A DNA stretch of 64,000 nucleotides from Fasciolopsis buskii. Lineage: Eukaryota > Platyhelminthes > Trematoda > Plagiorchiida > Fasciolidae. Every line of letters starts with the position of its first letter. Within the stretch, counting starts at the first letter, position 1. The notes below the pieces were generated by a model. The model was not told where the DNA came from and searched no databases. It was given only the letters and a program-made list of their open reading frames with translations. Shown one piece after another: positions 1 to 11,233 of the stretch. The position numbers and the translations under genes are program-made. The stretch is taken from NCBI GenBank assembly GCA_008360955.1, contig LUCM01006404.1, positions 17,153 to 81,152 of the forward strand, read 5' to 3'.

Positions 1-640
1 GCAAAACGCTTTCACCACATCTCTTTAACATCTGGTCTCACACTGGCAGAGCGTGCTGTACTCAAGCGCTTGCGTTGTTCTCTGTATCCTCTTGACGGCA
101 CTTTTCAGTTTGCCCATAAATCTAACAGGTCCACTTTGGACGCTGTCACCTCCCTCATTTACCACATCTGCAAGTCCTTAAACGCATCAATGAGGTATGT
201 ACCTTGCACCTTTCTAGAATATTCGTCGGAATTCGATTCTGTCCCACGGCTCTTCCACTTCACAAGCTGGAAACATTTGGTTGTCCTAGACCTCTATTAA
301 CATGGCTATCTCACTATTTTACTAACCTAACTCAGTGCACACGAATCGAATGTGCAACCTCAAAACTGTTGGTTGAAAACTCAAGAGTGCTTCATGGCGC
401 TGTTCTTTCATCGTTTATCCTCTCTACTTACATCAACGACTTATCAACTAGTGCTCTTTGTCATCTGTTTCAGTATGCTGATGATGTTGCCCTCTCAAGC
501 CGTTCAAAAAATGATGATTTTCAAAGTTTTTCCCACAACTTAACTTCTCTTTACGATTTCTCTGCACGAGCTGGTTTAAGTCTCAGCACGTGTGTTTCAA
601 ATGTCTGTCTATTCGCTAAGCAGAAGAACGATTAGGGTTC
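1..640 (+). mobile_element. CR1-like LINE reverse transcriptase fragment, decayed
   Basis: In shifting frames the stretch reads TLDAVTSLIYHICKSLN, then a FLEYSSEFDSVPR block, WLSHYF, and YINDLSTSALCHLFQYADDV. These are the conserved reverse transcriptase motifs of CR1/Jockey-type non-LTR elements, including the FxYADD catalytic box near 470-490. Frame changes and a truncated start at the window edge show it is dead. It lies in the UBR5 intron left of exon 1292. Confidence 0.75.
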
Positions 641-644
641 TCAA

Positions 645-960
645 CCAAAGCCTTTGGTTCTGACAAGAACCTGACCGCAAGTCAGCGGGGCATAGTTGAG
701 TGGAAGCCCATCTACTTGGATGAACTATTCTTTCACTCGTTTTCCGACTGAGCTGCCAACTCAGATCAACCGCCGACTTGGAGGACCAGGAGACTACTTC
801 ATCAGGTTACTACCCATTAACGTTCCAGACATGATTGGATCTTAGGATTGACCGTAGCCATCGTGTATAGCTGGTTGAGTAATGGCGGCACGCTAGCCGT
901 CACACCACGTCAATTAGCATTCTCTTTGTGACGGCCCTGCTCGTTGCGGCATCTGATCAT
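645..960 (-). repeat. 5' leader of the RTE-like LINE family
   Basis: The segment around 650-720 (AAAGCCTTTGGTT, GACAAGAACCTGAC, GTCAGCGGGGCATAG) recurs at 30855-30920, and in the opposite orientation at 20330-20405 upstream of the endonuclease start of a LINE copy. It is therefore taken as the 5' untranslated part of that LINE, here in minus orientation. Internal order beyond 720 was compared by eye only. Confidence 0.55.
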
Positions 961-1291
961 TTGGGACCTTTTTGTTGTACGTCACTCCAGTCGGCTGAGT
1001 CATGTTCGCAGCCCCCCTCCCTCTATTATGGGCGTCAGCGTCCTTCGTGCATGAAACATTTGAAAATTTATCACTAAACATAACTGGATGAAGCGTTCGA
1101 TCCCTGAAACCGTCGTAACGTCGTTGCGTTTTTATAGAACTATTCCTCTATCGTAATGAATACCAACGTAGGATTCGCAACGTCGTTGTTCGTTAGAATG
1201 CATTTGGTCCCGACTGCCGTGATCTCTGTTATGCATTCCTTTTCACATAGTCTTCCGAATGAATGTAAAATTTATATGGTTTTCTTCGCAG

Positions 1292-4200
1292 CCCATATCC
1301 AATCGTCAGTCAGTTTCACGCACTGCAACAAACCGTTTACCGACCGTCAGCAATTCAGCTACCGGAGTGAATTATGCCTTGGATGGAGAGAATCATGGAT
1401 CCATTCAAGCGACAGTGCTCGGTCAACGCCAGGAATTCTTATCTTATGTGTTCTCGCTTATGCGTGCCACCAGTGGTGATCATGGCGATAGCGCTCCATT
1501 CATCGGTGTTCCGATGCATAAACATTTGGCTTACGTTTTGGATGCCCTAGTTTACTTTTTCAAGGCTTTTGAGTCTGCCTGGCCATCTGGTGTGATGCCT
1601 CAGTTAGTGGAGTTGAATCACAGACTGGGTGTGGACGTTTCTCCCCATGCTAGGGATGTTACTGCTTCTCAAGTAAGTTTTCTGGTTTCGTTGTTGTATT
1701 CCTTACGATTTTATGGTATGTTGCTTTTATCGCCACATTTGTCGGTTCAAGATGAGTTTGAAGTAATGTTCCTTTGATACTCTTCTTTAGCTTTCTGGAC
1801 TTGGGTCTGTTGGTGGTTCAGATCAGTATACCACCCCTCGCGATTCGTGTGTTTCATGTAAGTTTCCATTGTTTGTTCATTATAAAATAGGTACGAATAC
1901 CTCATCGGCATTTTAAAAGAATACCGCCAAAGTCTTGCATTTAGTATAGTTATCACGTGTCAAACGAACATGAATTGATATAACGTCGAACAATTTATTG
2001 ATGAAAATGATGAAATTATTAAAAAAACATTCGCTCCTTACTTTTGCTTGCTGGTACTGGTTATTATATTGTTCACTGCACATTGTTCTCCGTTTCGTTT
2101 CATCTTCTGGTTTTTAGTGGCCGGCTTAGAAAATGCCTCACAAGCGTTAGTCGGACGTATGGCCCAACGCGAGGACATCTTCTTCCAACGCTCTGAGAGT
2201 GTTCTTTCCCTTTCCGGACTTGGATTGGATTTGGTCGAAACGGCGCTAACAGAGTCGTTGCCCTTGGCTTTGCAACCGCATCGATTGCATCCGACCTCAA
2301 CGCGAACGGAGCTGTTTGGTTCTGCCCGGTAAATCCTACTGGGTTTGGACCCATAAAGTTCACCTTTAGCTTTTGGTTCGATAGCCATTGTAAAGTTTAC
2401 CACAACACCGTCTGATTTGTTTGAGTAGCGAGAGCGCATGGTTCCTCTTTTTCTGACTCATCAGCATTCAGCGTAAACAACAGAAAAGGCGCAACCGGCA
2501 GTGCCCTTTTCTCTTTGAGTTGATATTCTATGAGTGAATTTTCAAGAAAAGCCAGGAGTAGACCTACGAAAGCAGGAGAAGAGAAGAATGCGGTAATAGT
2601 CAATAAACGGAACACAGTTTACGTGTACAAACGTACGCTTTCAATCATTCTGATTTTATAAAAAAATAAGAACGCGATGGCCATTTTTCACGGTTCAGTG
2701 CCTCTAGCTAGCTAATTGACGGATCCGCCAGACCCCAACCACGAAGATGCGAGACACCTACTTTACTCAAGTCCGCTATACATTTTTTTATTCCACGTTG
2801 CCACGTGATGTGTTGACCTCAGCATGGCTTCTTCCATTCCTTGGGCGGAAGGCAAAAAAGGACATGGCACGGTAGACGAGTGTTCGCCATACACAACACG
2901 TGACTCAACCAATATAGCCTACTAAGCTACATACTATGGGATAAGATACCCTCAAAACCGGCACCTGATACTTGATTCCTTATCTCCGCATTACTCACGC
3001 GGTCACTCCATCCAATCCTGGTGACAACTACGTAGGCGTGGTTGGTGGAAAACTTCCCAGGCGATGAACATTGCCGACCGGCATGTCTTGCACCCATACA
3101 GCGGAACTGAACACATTGCGGTACAGTACACACGATCTGTCAACTTTCGTAAAATATCAGGCCGCCATCACAACTAGTCATTTTGAATGAACTTGAGAGT
3201 CCACCGTGTACCCTTACTCGACCACAGGTGCGCAAGTGAAGCGCTCGCAATGGGTTCACAAACTTCGCTGTGATACCGTTCTGGCGGAGAGCACTGAATA
3301 GCACTGTCCGATCCACGGAATCGAACGCGCTTTTCCAATAGAGAAAGACTAGGATCGTGAGGTGGCGGTGTGTATGTGGCGCGTTTCAAGTAACTGAGAG
3401 AAGCATCGCTTGCTTGGTTTCGTTGCAGCGAATTTCCATATTGTTACTCATTGAGTTTTTTAATTCGTAGGATAGTTTTTCTGCATAGCTGTTGCGAACA
3501 GCGTACCCAAACGCGTCCGGATCCCATCTGGCTCGTGGTCTGCGACGATAGCCGCTCTGGACAAAACCACATCAACGGTTGCTGACTGCAATATAGTCAA
3601 CCTGAATCGCATTATCTGTCGAGTTGGAGCGCGATGTAGCTGTGCGATGCGAACTGTGTCGTAAACTCGTGCTAGACAGGAATAAGTTATTGTTTGCACA
3701 AAATCAGAAAAGTCTGTCCCAATTATCTGTTCGCTGAGCAGACAAGGCACAGCGCCCACCTAACCAGGCTTCCGATGCAACAAGTTTTCCAGGTTGTGCA
3801 TTAAAATCACCTGCCACCAATACAATGCCGAGCCTTTGCTCTTCCGAACAAGAGTGACGAATACGTTATAAAGCCTGTCTTTTTGCGTGTCAGTGCTGCA
3901 GTCTGTTAGGGCATATGCCGAGATGAAAGATCAACGGCCCTTTGCACAACTATTTTTCCTGATGTCGATTGATCCTTGCAGTGTTATGGCGTACAAACCA
4001 CTGTTAATCAGTATCGCTAAACGGACTTTCCTGTCCCGTCACTGTCATCCTGGGTTTTTTGGATATCCCAACGCTATCGTAACAAATTTGTATATTGCCC
4101 CTTTTAGCTTACAGCAAAATGTCACATCTTTTTTCGACCATTTTCTGCTATCTATTGTTATCTTCTTGTGGATATTGCGCATCCTGTTGTGGGTGATTTC

Positions 4201-7200
4201 AATCATGTACCTATCCTACCACTTACTATATTTGATTTGACTGATCTTTGCATTTCTCCCACCAGAAGCTCCATTTTCGATAGAGTTGGCATCAGCCAAC
4301 CCGATTTTTTTCCTAAAACAGCATGCTTTTATCGCAAGTAGCGATCATTGGTTCTGTTAATGCCCTAGCTATACCCTGGGTCAGCTTTCCATTCCTTCAG
4401 GCGAACAAATCAAATTCAAGTTCGTCTCCGTAACTTTTCACACGACAACCTTATTTTTCTTCAGAAATTCCTTTAACTCGCATTTGCCTGTTTCTCTTTT
4501 GAAGCAAGGAGAACTTTAACAAACCCCGTAATAACTCATGCGCGCGATATATTTCTAACCTAATAAAAGCTGAGACTAAACGCATCGACATGACATTCGC
4601 CAGTAGACTTTTGAGTGGTAACAACAATCGATTCCTATGGCATGGCATTCCTCGGTTGTGTGGGCAGAAGAAACGTGTGAAATGTTCCGCAGATGTCGAC
4701 AAAATCATACTTTCATTCATCCTTCCATCGGTCAGATTTGGACAGGGTGGTGATATGACAACTACATGTTTTTCTAAAGAATAGGTGCTCGACCTACTCC
4801 GCACCATTAAAATTACCGCAGGAGTTGGTCCTGACAGTCTGTCATCAGCTCTTTTAAAACATGGTGCTGTGGCTCTGACAGGTGTGTATATACTCAGTTT
4901 ATGTGTAAATTCTTTACATTAATCAAGCGCATTCGTTTACGTCTATGCATGTCGCACCTGACCTGATCCCCAAAAATGTGCCAGCGGTAGTTGGTTTCTC
5001 GTTTTGTTTGTAGTCCATGATTTTTAGCCTTAGCTTTTTTATTCTCCATAGTGGTGTTTTTAATCCTTGGATAATCAGCCGCTTTTCCATTGACTTGTCA
5101 AGTTCATCACCTGCGACGTCTAGATCGTGAAGCTCAGTGGTCAAGACCGGGAAACGGTTGCATTGATTCGTCGGTATCCCTATTCATTTAGTGCAGCATC
5201 CTATCAACTAGAAACAATCCTAAATGGAAACGACTCTTCCTAGTTAATAGGATGTAGCAAAACCTCGTTTATGATGTGACGTTCTTGTTTCAAATGGCGG
5301 ATCTACACAATGTATATTTTTTATTTGGAGAGGACCTTTTCCTACTTGTGCCTCATTGAAAGCTTGGCTAGCATTGGTCAAGCGGATAAGGTCGAGAGTT
5401 CAAATCTTCCCACCTCCAGTCAATTTCCCACCTGGCAGTCCTCTATTGGGCGCGGTCTCCTTCCTGAAAATGATGTACACGGATGTTTCATTAATAAAAC
5501 AGTAAAGATAAGGGTGACTGGAATTTCTTCAGGTTCTCACTGGCTTCCTATTGGAATCTGCGAAAATAATTCTCGTGCCTCATCCAAATATGCGAAAAGT
5601 TGAGATTTCAAACTCGTCACTGGATATAGATATGGTTCTATTTGCTCCATTTCCGTTAAACTCTGTTATCACGTTTATGTTGTTGAACTGTTTTCCAACG
5701 TCTTCATACAAGTGAAGAGTTCAGTGTAGCATCCTACCCCTTTTCAAGCCAGACTATCGCATGGGTGACCGGACCCAAGAAACGAAGAAGGGTTATCCGA
5801 ACCACTCGTACGAAGTCGATAAATGCTACGAAGGACGATATGGTGTTTATGTAGCCTATTCGAACTTCTCTTTGTTGGCATCACGACTATATTGTATCTG
5901 ACCAAATGGGAGGGTTCTTTCACAAAGACACTTTCTCTCCGAGTAGCTTAAGGAATTGTTTTCTAGACGTCATTGGTTGCAATCAAAATGCCCGGCCATT
6001 TGATTGTTAACCACTTAGATCACTGTAATCCATGTGAGAAGGCTAGTTTTCTTGGTTCATCAATCAGTATTTTTCTTTTGGTTTATTTAGATTCCAGCCT
6101 ACTGCTTTGCGGGATTCTTCGTTTTCTGATGTATCATCCAGTTGGCCCTTGCAGTTGAACAGTGTATTTAGTGCTTGGGGTGACCGTGTGCTGACTGGTG
6201 GCAACCGAACGCTCACGTCAGACGAAAAGCGTCTATCAACTTCTAGAGAAACGAAGTCCCATATTGTAAACCTGGAAGATGAACAATGTAAGTCTTCATA
6301 AAAATAGTAATAGAGTGTCATATTCATTGCCTCAAAGCAGTCCTACGATAACAGGTTATTTCTGTTTTAGTGCTAAGCGGCGGTGGCTTCTTGGATTCCA
6401 TCGGTCACTCGGCCACTCTGTTGTCACGTTGGTGCTTGTCACTCGAATTTTTTGGTCGCCACTTCTCTGGTGATGTGGGAGCCGAGCATCGAAGTTATAT
6501 ACTAGAGCTTGGCGGTTTCACAGTGAAGGAAGCTAGATTCCGTAAACACATGGAACGACTTCGCAACAGTGAACGACGTGACCTTACACTAGAGGTACGT
6601 TCTTCCTTACTGCCAGCAGTTTTCTCTCCAGTTGTTTTAATTTCATTATTTATTGCAGCTCCATCATACCCGATTTTTTGCCTGTTTTAACCGGCTGACG
6701 CGTCTAAAAGTGTTCTCTATCCCTTTTCATTGTTATGTGTCGCACTTGGTTGACCCATAGATTTCTTTCCTCGTTTTATCTGAACTACCGTCCCTTTCAT
6801 CAGGTGGAACGTGAGCGTGCCTCCCTAATTCTTTGCACCGTACGCCAATTGAACGCTGAGTATGCCAAGCGACAATCCCAGACCAACCAATCGCCGGTCT
6901 CTGGAGGATTAAGCACACCACCAACGGGGATTGGTCGCTACTCCATAAGTTACAATTCAGTTGGGCAGCAGTCGTCGTCTGGGGCTGGTGGCTTACGTGC
7001 GAATACCTCCGGAAACACTCCCGTTGCTGTGGCCTTTCTGTTGGGGACGACTACAGACTCTCCTTTGCTGGGAACTTTGTTTGGAGCCAGTCCAGCACCA
7101 AGTGCTTCGCTTGTATCATCCGCTTCATTGAACCAAATCCAACCGGCTGTTCTGTCCTGTCATCGAGTCAAAGTCACGTTCAAGGATGAACCCGGTGAGG

Positions 7201-10200
7201 GCAGTGGTGTTGCACGTTCGTTTTTCACCGCGTTCTCCGAGGCAGTTTTGTCCCAAGAGTCCTTGCCACAATTGAATGCTCTTCTTACTCCCGTGAGTAC
7301 ATCTGCGGCTTCGTCGATGAACACACCAACAACTACAACAACCACCGCCGCCATTACTCCACGTAAGTAATCCTGCGCAGTGTGTTGTCATTGATTGTTC
7401 TGTGTAGAGGCAACAATTAGAAAGTACCAAAACAATAATCTAAATCCTCAATATTAGTGATTTCTCCCGCAGTTTTTAAAATATCATTTTCACCGTTTAC
7501 CTCCCTGGTCCCTCAACACTGTCTTCTGATTTTCAGAAAACTATGTCAATACACCGTTTCATCATCGACACTACACTAGTCCAAGTCGACCTTATGGCTC
7601 ATTATCTACTCCAACAAGCCGAACGTCGATGGGTTCAACGACTGTGACTTCGACGTGTGGTTCTACCCCAAGCGTCACCCTAACGATGAGCACCAACTCG
7701 AGTAGTCCAATTACTGCAATGGTTACCCGTTCTAATAGCCCCACAAGAGTTACCTTCTCTTACTCAGTGCGGCCCTTAGAACCCGGTGTGTCCCTACCCG
7801 TTCCAGTTTATTCAAACCATGGAACAAATTCTATCAGCAGTCGGTCTTCTGGCCGAGCCAGAACGAGCGCTTGGAGACGTGCTGGCGGACTTTCTGCACA
7901 AGCACCTCCATTCTACCCAACCACAACGACTGGGTCGGTAAACTTTCCGGCGCCACCTCTCCCTCCACCCCCTCCACCACTACCTCGGTTACGAATTTCT
8001 CGGAGCCGCTCTCCAGTCACACTAAACCACAACTCATTGCCTGCTTCGCCAACTCATGCAGTGGCGTCTACGGCTTCTGTGGAATTATCGTCGGCAGATC
8101 AAAATGTTGCGACTCTATCCTCTGGTACGTTTTTGATCAGTTTTGTTTAATCAGTCTAGGATCCTTGTTAATGATATCACTTAGTACCACCTCCACATAT
8201 TAACAAAAAGACACTAAGGCAATAAACGGTTGTTTTGCTGCGAAGGTGCAAACTAGTTGTTCGCGAACCATGAAGTATTTTGCGTGGCTTTTGTCTTCCC
8301 TTGTGCTACACCTCTTATGAAGTACCTTTTTATTAGCGTAAATGAGCTTGTTTATGCAAGACTTCTTGGTACACCAAGCCCGAATTGAAAATCGGTTTAT
8401 TTGGTGCTTTTTCGTTGACGCTAATCCTTGCGGTCAGCACGAAAATCGCCCATATTCACTTTCTCTCTTTACACTTGCACCCGTCAGCGACTGCCGGTTC
8501 TAGCGCGGTCTCACCCACGCCACCAATTACTCCAACTGCATCATTGAAACCAATGTCGCCGGTTCAGATGCACCAAGAGCACTCCGTTTCTACCCCATCA
8601 GATGTTAATCTTCTCGATCAACAATCCGTGGGCAATCGTTTGTTTTCTCAAGTCTACATGATCACAAGAAACACCGGACTTGCGTCACGCATAACAGGTA
8701 TGATTTTAGAATTGCCTGCAACAGAGCACATGGTGTTGTTGGAAAATGATGACGCGCTTATGAACCGAGTGGAAGAGGCTCGTGCTGTGCTTACTATGGC
8801 CGAAGCGGGAGAACGTGACAGGTCGAAGTAAGTAGTCATTACGCGTAGTTGTTCCTCTATCCCGTTATCCTCGAGTTTTGGCAGCCTAGTATTTTGTTTT
8901 TATATTGTTTGCATTTTTTATTTGTTGTTGAAGTACCATCGAACAACCATTGTCCCCAGCATCTACATCTCAACAACAACCGATCTTAGAACGTTTGGTT
9001 AAGTGGCGCGGCACGTCAGGTTCCGCCACAGGTGCAACGGCAAACATACCAACCGGTCCATCCAGCACTAATCCATCTTCGGCTTCCACTGCCGACTGTA
9101 TTACTACGAGTCCGGAGCGTGTTCCTCTCTTTTGGCAACCTGGATTACAGGGATACTATTTTCCTCGTGCTGTCCCCGGTATCAATGTGACCCCGCCCGT
9201 TCCAGTGGACCCTGTAAAATTGGCATTCCGCTATTCTCTATATCGGTGAGTTATCACAATTGATAGTTTCGCACTCATTCTCGGTGAGCGCCTATCGTCG
9301 CATCAAAGATGTATGTGTACGTTTTGGTAGTTCTCCACACGAGACCGTTTGTAGACCGCTTATTAGGTAAAATGGTCCTTCACATTTGTTTCGGATCTCG
9401 TCAAACGGTTTGTTTCTAGGACACTGTAATAAAATGTGATGAAAACCAGTGCACTTGTTTTTCATCAGTATGATCATTTGTCTTGTTGTAATCATTGCAG
9501 TGGAGTTGGTCGAGTGATTGGTCTCTGCCTATTGACAAACGAAACTTGTCCTCTACATCTGAGCCGTCCTGTGCTGAAGTATATCCTTGGTCGTGTCTTG
9601 CATTGGCACGATTTCGCCTTCTATGACCCAACCACATTTGAAGGGTTGCGTCAGCTACTACAACACACACTACCCGACCAAAAGGAAGTAAGTAGCACAC
9701 ATTTCGGGCATGGTCCTTTTGATTTGACCCTGTTGCAACTAATAATATGCACGTTCTCTTCGTATACAGAAACTCGAAGGATCAGTTGCAGACTACAACC
9801 TCACGTTTTCGCTAATTCCGGCGGTAGAAGAAGGTGGCCTGAACAACGAACCGGGGCGAACGACATCAGTGAATTGCTCGCACCAGCTAGCACCCCACGG
9901 CGATGATGTTGAAGTCAACGAATCCAACGTGTACGAGTTCGTCAAACGGTACACTGAATTTAAAATGATCGAAGCAGTCCGTGAACCTCTGGAAGTAAGT
10001 GCATCGGGATGCATTTTGGTGGCGTCCTCACAGTTAGGCTGGTTTGTGAACCCTACTTGCTTGTCCCTAATCCGGCTACGATAAAAGTTTATAATTATTG
10101 CACTACGACCCATCGTCGCAGATGACTGCCGTGACCACGATTTCCAATGCCGTACGATTTGAAAGATAAAGTTAGAATAGATAAACTGAGTACTATGCCA

Positions 10201-10955
10201 CAGTTTAAAATTTTTTTTCCAGTCATAACAGAGATTATTTAATGTGCATTTCTCTATTTTGTTTAGCAAATGCGTCTGGGCGTGTTTGATATTCTTCCTC
10301 GTAATGCGCTGGATCGGTTAACCGCAGAGGACTTACGTCTCTTGTTAAACGGAACAGGAGAAATCGACGTCGATGTGTTGGCCAGTTACACAACATTCCA
10401 CAATGAGACTGGTGCCAGTTCGACCGATGTAGTCAAGTCTGTCGAGGGTGTGGATGGCGTCGCACGGTTGAAACGTTGGTTCTGGATCACCGTGCGCAAC
10501 ATGAACAACAAGCAGCGTCAGGATCTCGTAAGTAACCAATGTTTATTTTCACATTTTCCGTCCTTACTACAACTTTTCATTGTTGAGTGTGACCCTCACC
10601 ACAACGGAGAAAATATACAGTCTCATACTTTTATTCTGATATTGATAGAATACGAAAACTCTTGGCATACAGATAGATTGATTCGGAGTCGCCTGCTCAA
10701 TTCACAAAAGCGTATTTCCATCTCACTCTGTCTTTTGAACAGCTCTATTTCTGGACCTCTAGTCCAGCTTTGCCAGCCAGTTCACAAGGATTCCAACCTA
10801 TGCCATCGATAACCATCCGACCAGCTGACGATCATCACCTACCCTCGGCCAACACATGCATATCCCGTCTCTACCTCCCGTTGTACTCTTCCAGACATAT
10901 ACTCCGTGAGAAACTGCTTCAGGCGATTGAAGTTAAAAGCTTCGGTTTCGTATAA
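1292..10955 (+). CDS. UBR5: UBR5/HYD-type HECT E3 ubiquitin ligase, C-terminal 13 exons (5' part outside window)
   Basis: Exons read from splice sites: 1292-1672, 1791-1857, 2118-2328, 6091-6287, 6371-6594, 6804-7362, 7537-8124, 8488-8827, 8934-9245, 9501-9687, 9770-9994, 10267-10527, 10743-10955. All are GT-AG and every junction keeps phase; together they give 1254 codons and a TAA stop. Recognised UBR5 blocks in order: [14 protein letters not shown] (exon 1), [17 protein letters not shown] (exon 5), [17 protein letters not shown] (start of HECT, exon 6), an MLLE domain with RITGMILEL (exon 8), [17 protein letters not shown] and WHDFAFYDP (exon 10), and [15 protein letters not shown] plus a terminal FGFV (last exon). 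The family polyubiquitinates nuclear and cytoplasmic substrates, with MLLE binding PAM2 peptides. The UBA, UBR box and N-terminal repeats must lie further left. A segment between exons 3 and 4 that is conserved in vertebrates was not found; it may be lost or hidden in the 3.8-kb intron. Orthology is near certain; individual exon ends are inference. Confidence 0.96.
2600..4035 (-). mobile_element. RTE-like LINE copy, internally deleted, in UBR5 intron
   Basis: Read on the minus strand it contains an endonuclease piece (4035-3710: GGTGATTTTAATGCACAACC as in the 21.1-kb copy), reverse transcriptase remnants (3400-3170: frames equivalent to FDSVDR and the region after it) and the family 3' part (3120-2600). 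Several internal segments are missing and frames are broken. It lies in the 3.8-kb intron between UBR5 exons 3 and 4. Confidence 0.75.
4590..4890 (+). mobile_element. LINE fragment (segment upstream of reverse transcriptase)
   Basis: [20 protein letters not shown] followed by LKHGA is coded near 4790-4870. This is the pre-fingers motif (xxGPDxLSSxLLK) found just before the reverse transcriptase of CR1/RTE-type LINEs. Nothing else of the element is intact here, and the stop codons around it show it is a relic. Confidence 0.5.
5365..5510 (+). mobile_element. tRNA-derived SINE copy, diverged
   Basis: AAGCGGATAAGGTCGAGAGTTCAAAT resembles the tRNA-like head (B-box GAGTTCAAAT) of the SINE at 24568, followed by the same body (CAGTCAATTTCCCACCTGGC, GGGCGCGGTCTCC, TTTCATTAATAA). 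It lies in the UBR5 intron, between 2328 and 6091. Confidence 0.65.
7537..8124 (+). other. UBR5: UBR5 exon coding a Ser/Thr/Pro-rich spacer with a polyproline run
   Basis: This 588-nt exon codes about 195 residues of low-complexity sequence rich in Ser, Thr and Pro. It includes a proline stretch near 7948-7985 ([14 protein letters not shown]) followed by SRSRSP. It sits between the first HECT-associated block (exon 6804-7362) and the MLLE exon, where vertebrate UBR5 carries an Arg/Glu-rich spacer instead. Flanking splice sites are good (tttcag at 7531-7536, gtacgt at 8125) and the phase matches both neighbours, so it is most likely real coding sequence. Polyproline runs of this kind can bind SH3 or WW domains; that is inference only. 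Confidence 0.85.
8488..8827 (+). other. UBR5: UBR5 exon carrying the MLLE (PABC) domain
   Basis: The exon codes a Thr/Pro-rich lead followed by about 70 residues matching the MLLE domain found only in UBR5 and poly(A)-binding proteins. [11 protein letters not shown] aligns with the first helices and RITGMILEL with the KITGMLLEL signature that gives the domain its name, then VEEA in the last helix. The Met and Leu positions that contact PAM2 peptides are kept as Met-Ile-Leu-Glu. Acceptor 8486-8487 and donor gtaagt at 8828 fit the phase of the neighbouring exons. Confidence 0.92.
10743..10955 (+). other. UBR5: UBR5 terminal exon with HECT catalytic cysteine and stop
   Basis: The exon codes [20 protein letters not shown], then [19 protein letters not shown] and ends in SFGFV followed by TAA at 10953-10955. 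The cysteine of NTCISRL (TGC at 10857-10859) is the expected thioester-forming HECT cysteine. This is the most conserved part of the gene. The stop codon lies 278 bp from the stop of the convergent rabenosyn gene. Confidence 0.95.
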
Positions 10956-11233
10956 GTTGTCCACTTTCATCAGCGCCTGTGTCAACCCACCATCAGCCGG
11001 TTCGTCCGCTTATCGACTTGTATGTATGTATACACTCGAAAACAGGTTTTTTATAGCAGTGTTACTCGCTGTTAGATATGTATACACTTTTGTGACTCCC
11101 AACGATAAAGTCATACAGACTTGCGAAATACAGTTCATTGAATATATTTTCTTTTTGAATGAAAAAATGACTGATAAGGAAAAGTGATAATTAAAGTAAA
11201 GCGAAAAATTTTCAAGTGTGGAGTAGACATCGG
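10956..11233. other. Intergenic space between convergent UBR5 and rabenosyn stop codons
   Basis: Only 278 bp separate the two stop codons. An ATTAAA hexamer at about 11191 could serve as the UBR5 poly(A) signal. No clear AATAAA for the minus gene was seen, so its 3' UTR may run into UBR5 exon sequence. Confidence 0.6.

Noticed and set aside
2038..2439. 133-codon minus-strand open frame
   Set aside because: It is the antisense of UBR5 exon 2118-2328, whose plus-strand frame matches UBR5 and fits the splice phase.
7125..7430. Minus-strand open frame rich in Cys and Gly
   Set aside because: Antisense shadow of the UBR5 exon 6804-7362; its composition reflects ACA/ACC repeats on the coding strand.
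9793..10269. 158-codon minus-strand open frame
   Set aside because: Overlaps UBR5 exons 9770-9994 and the following intron, with no motif; the plus strand clearly codes.
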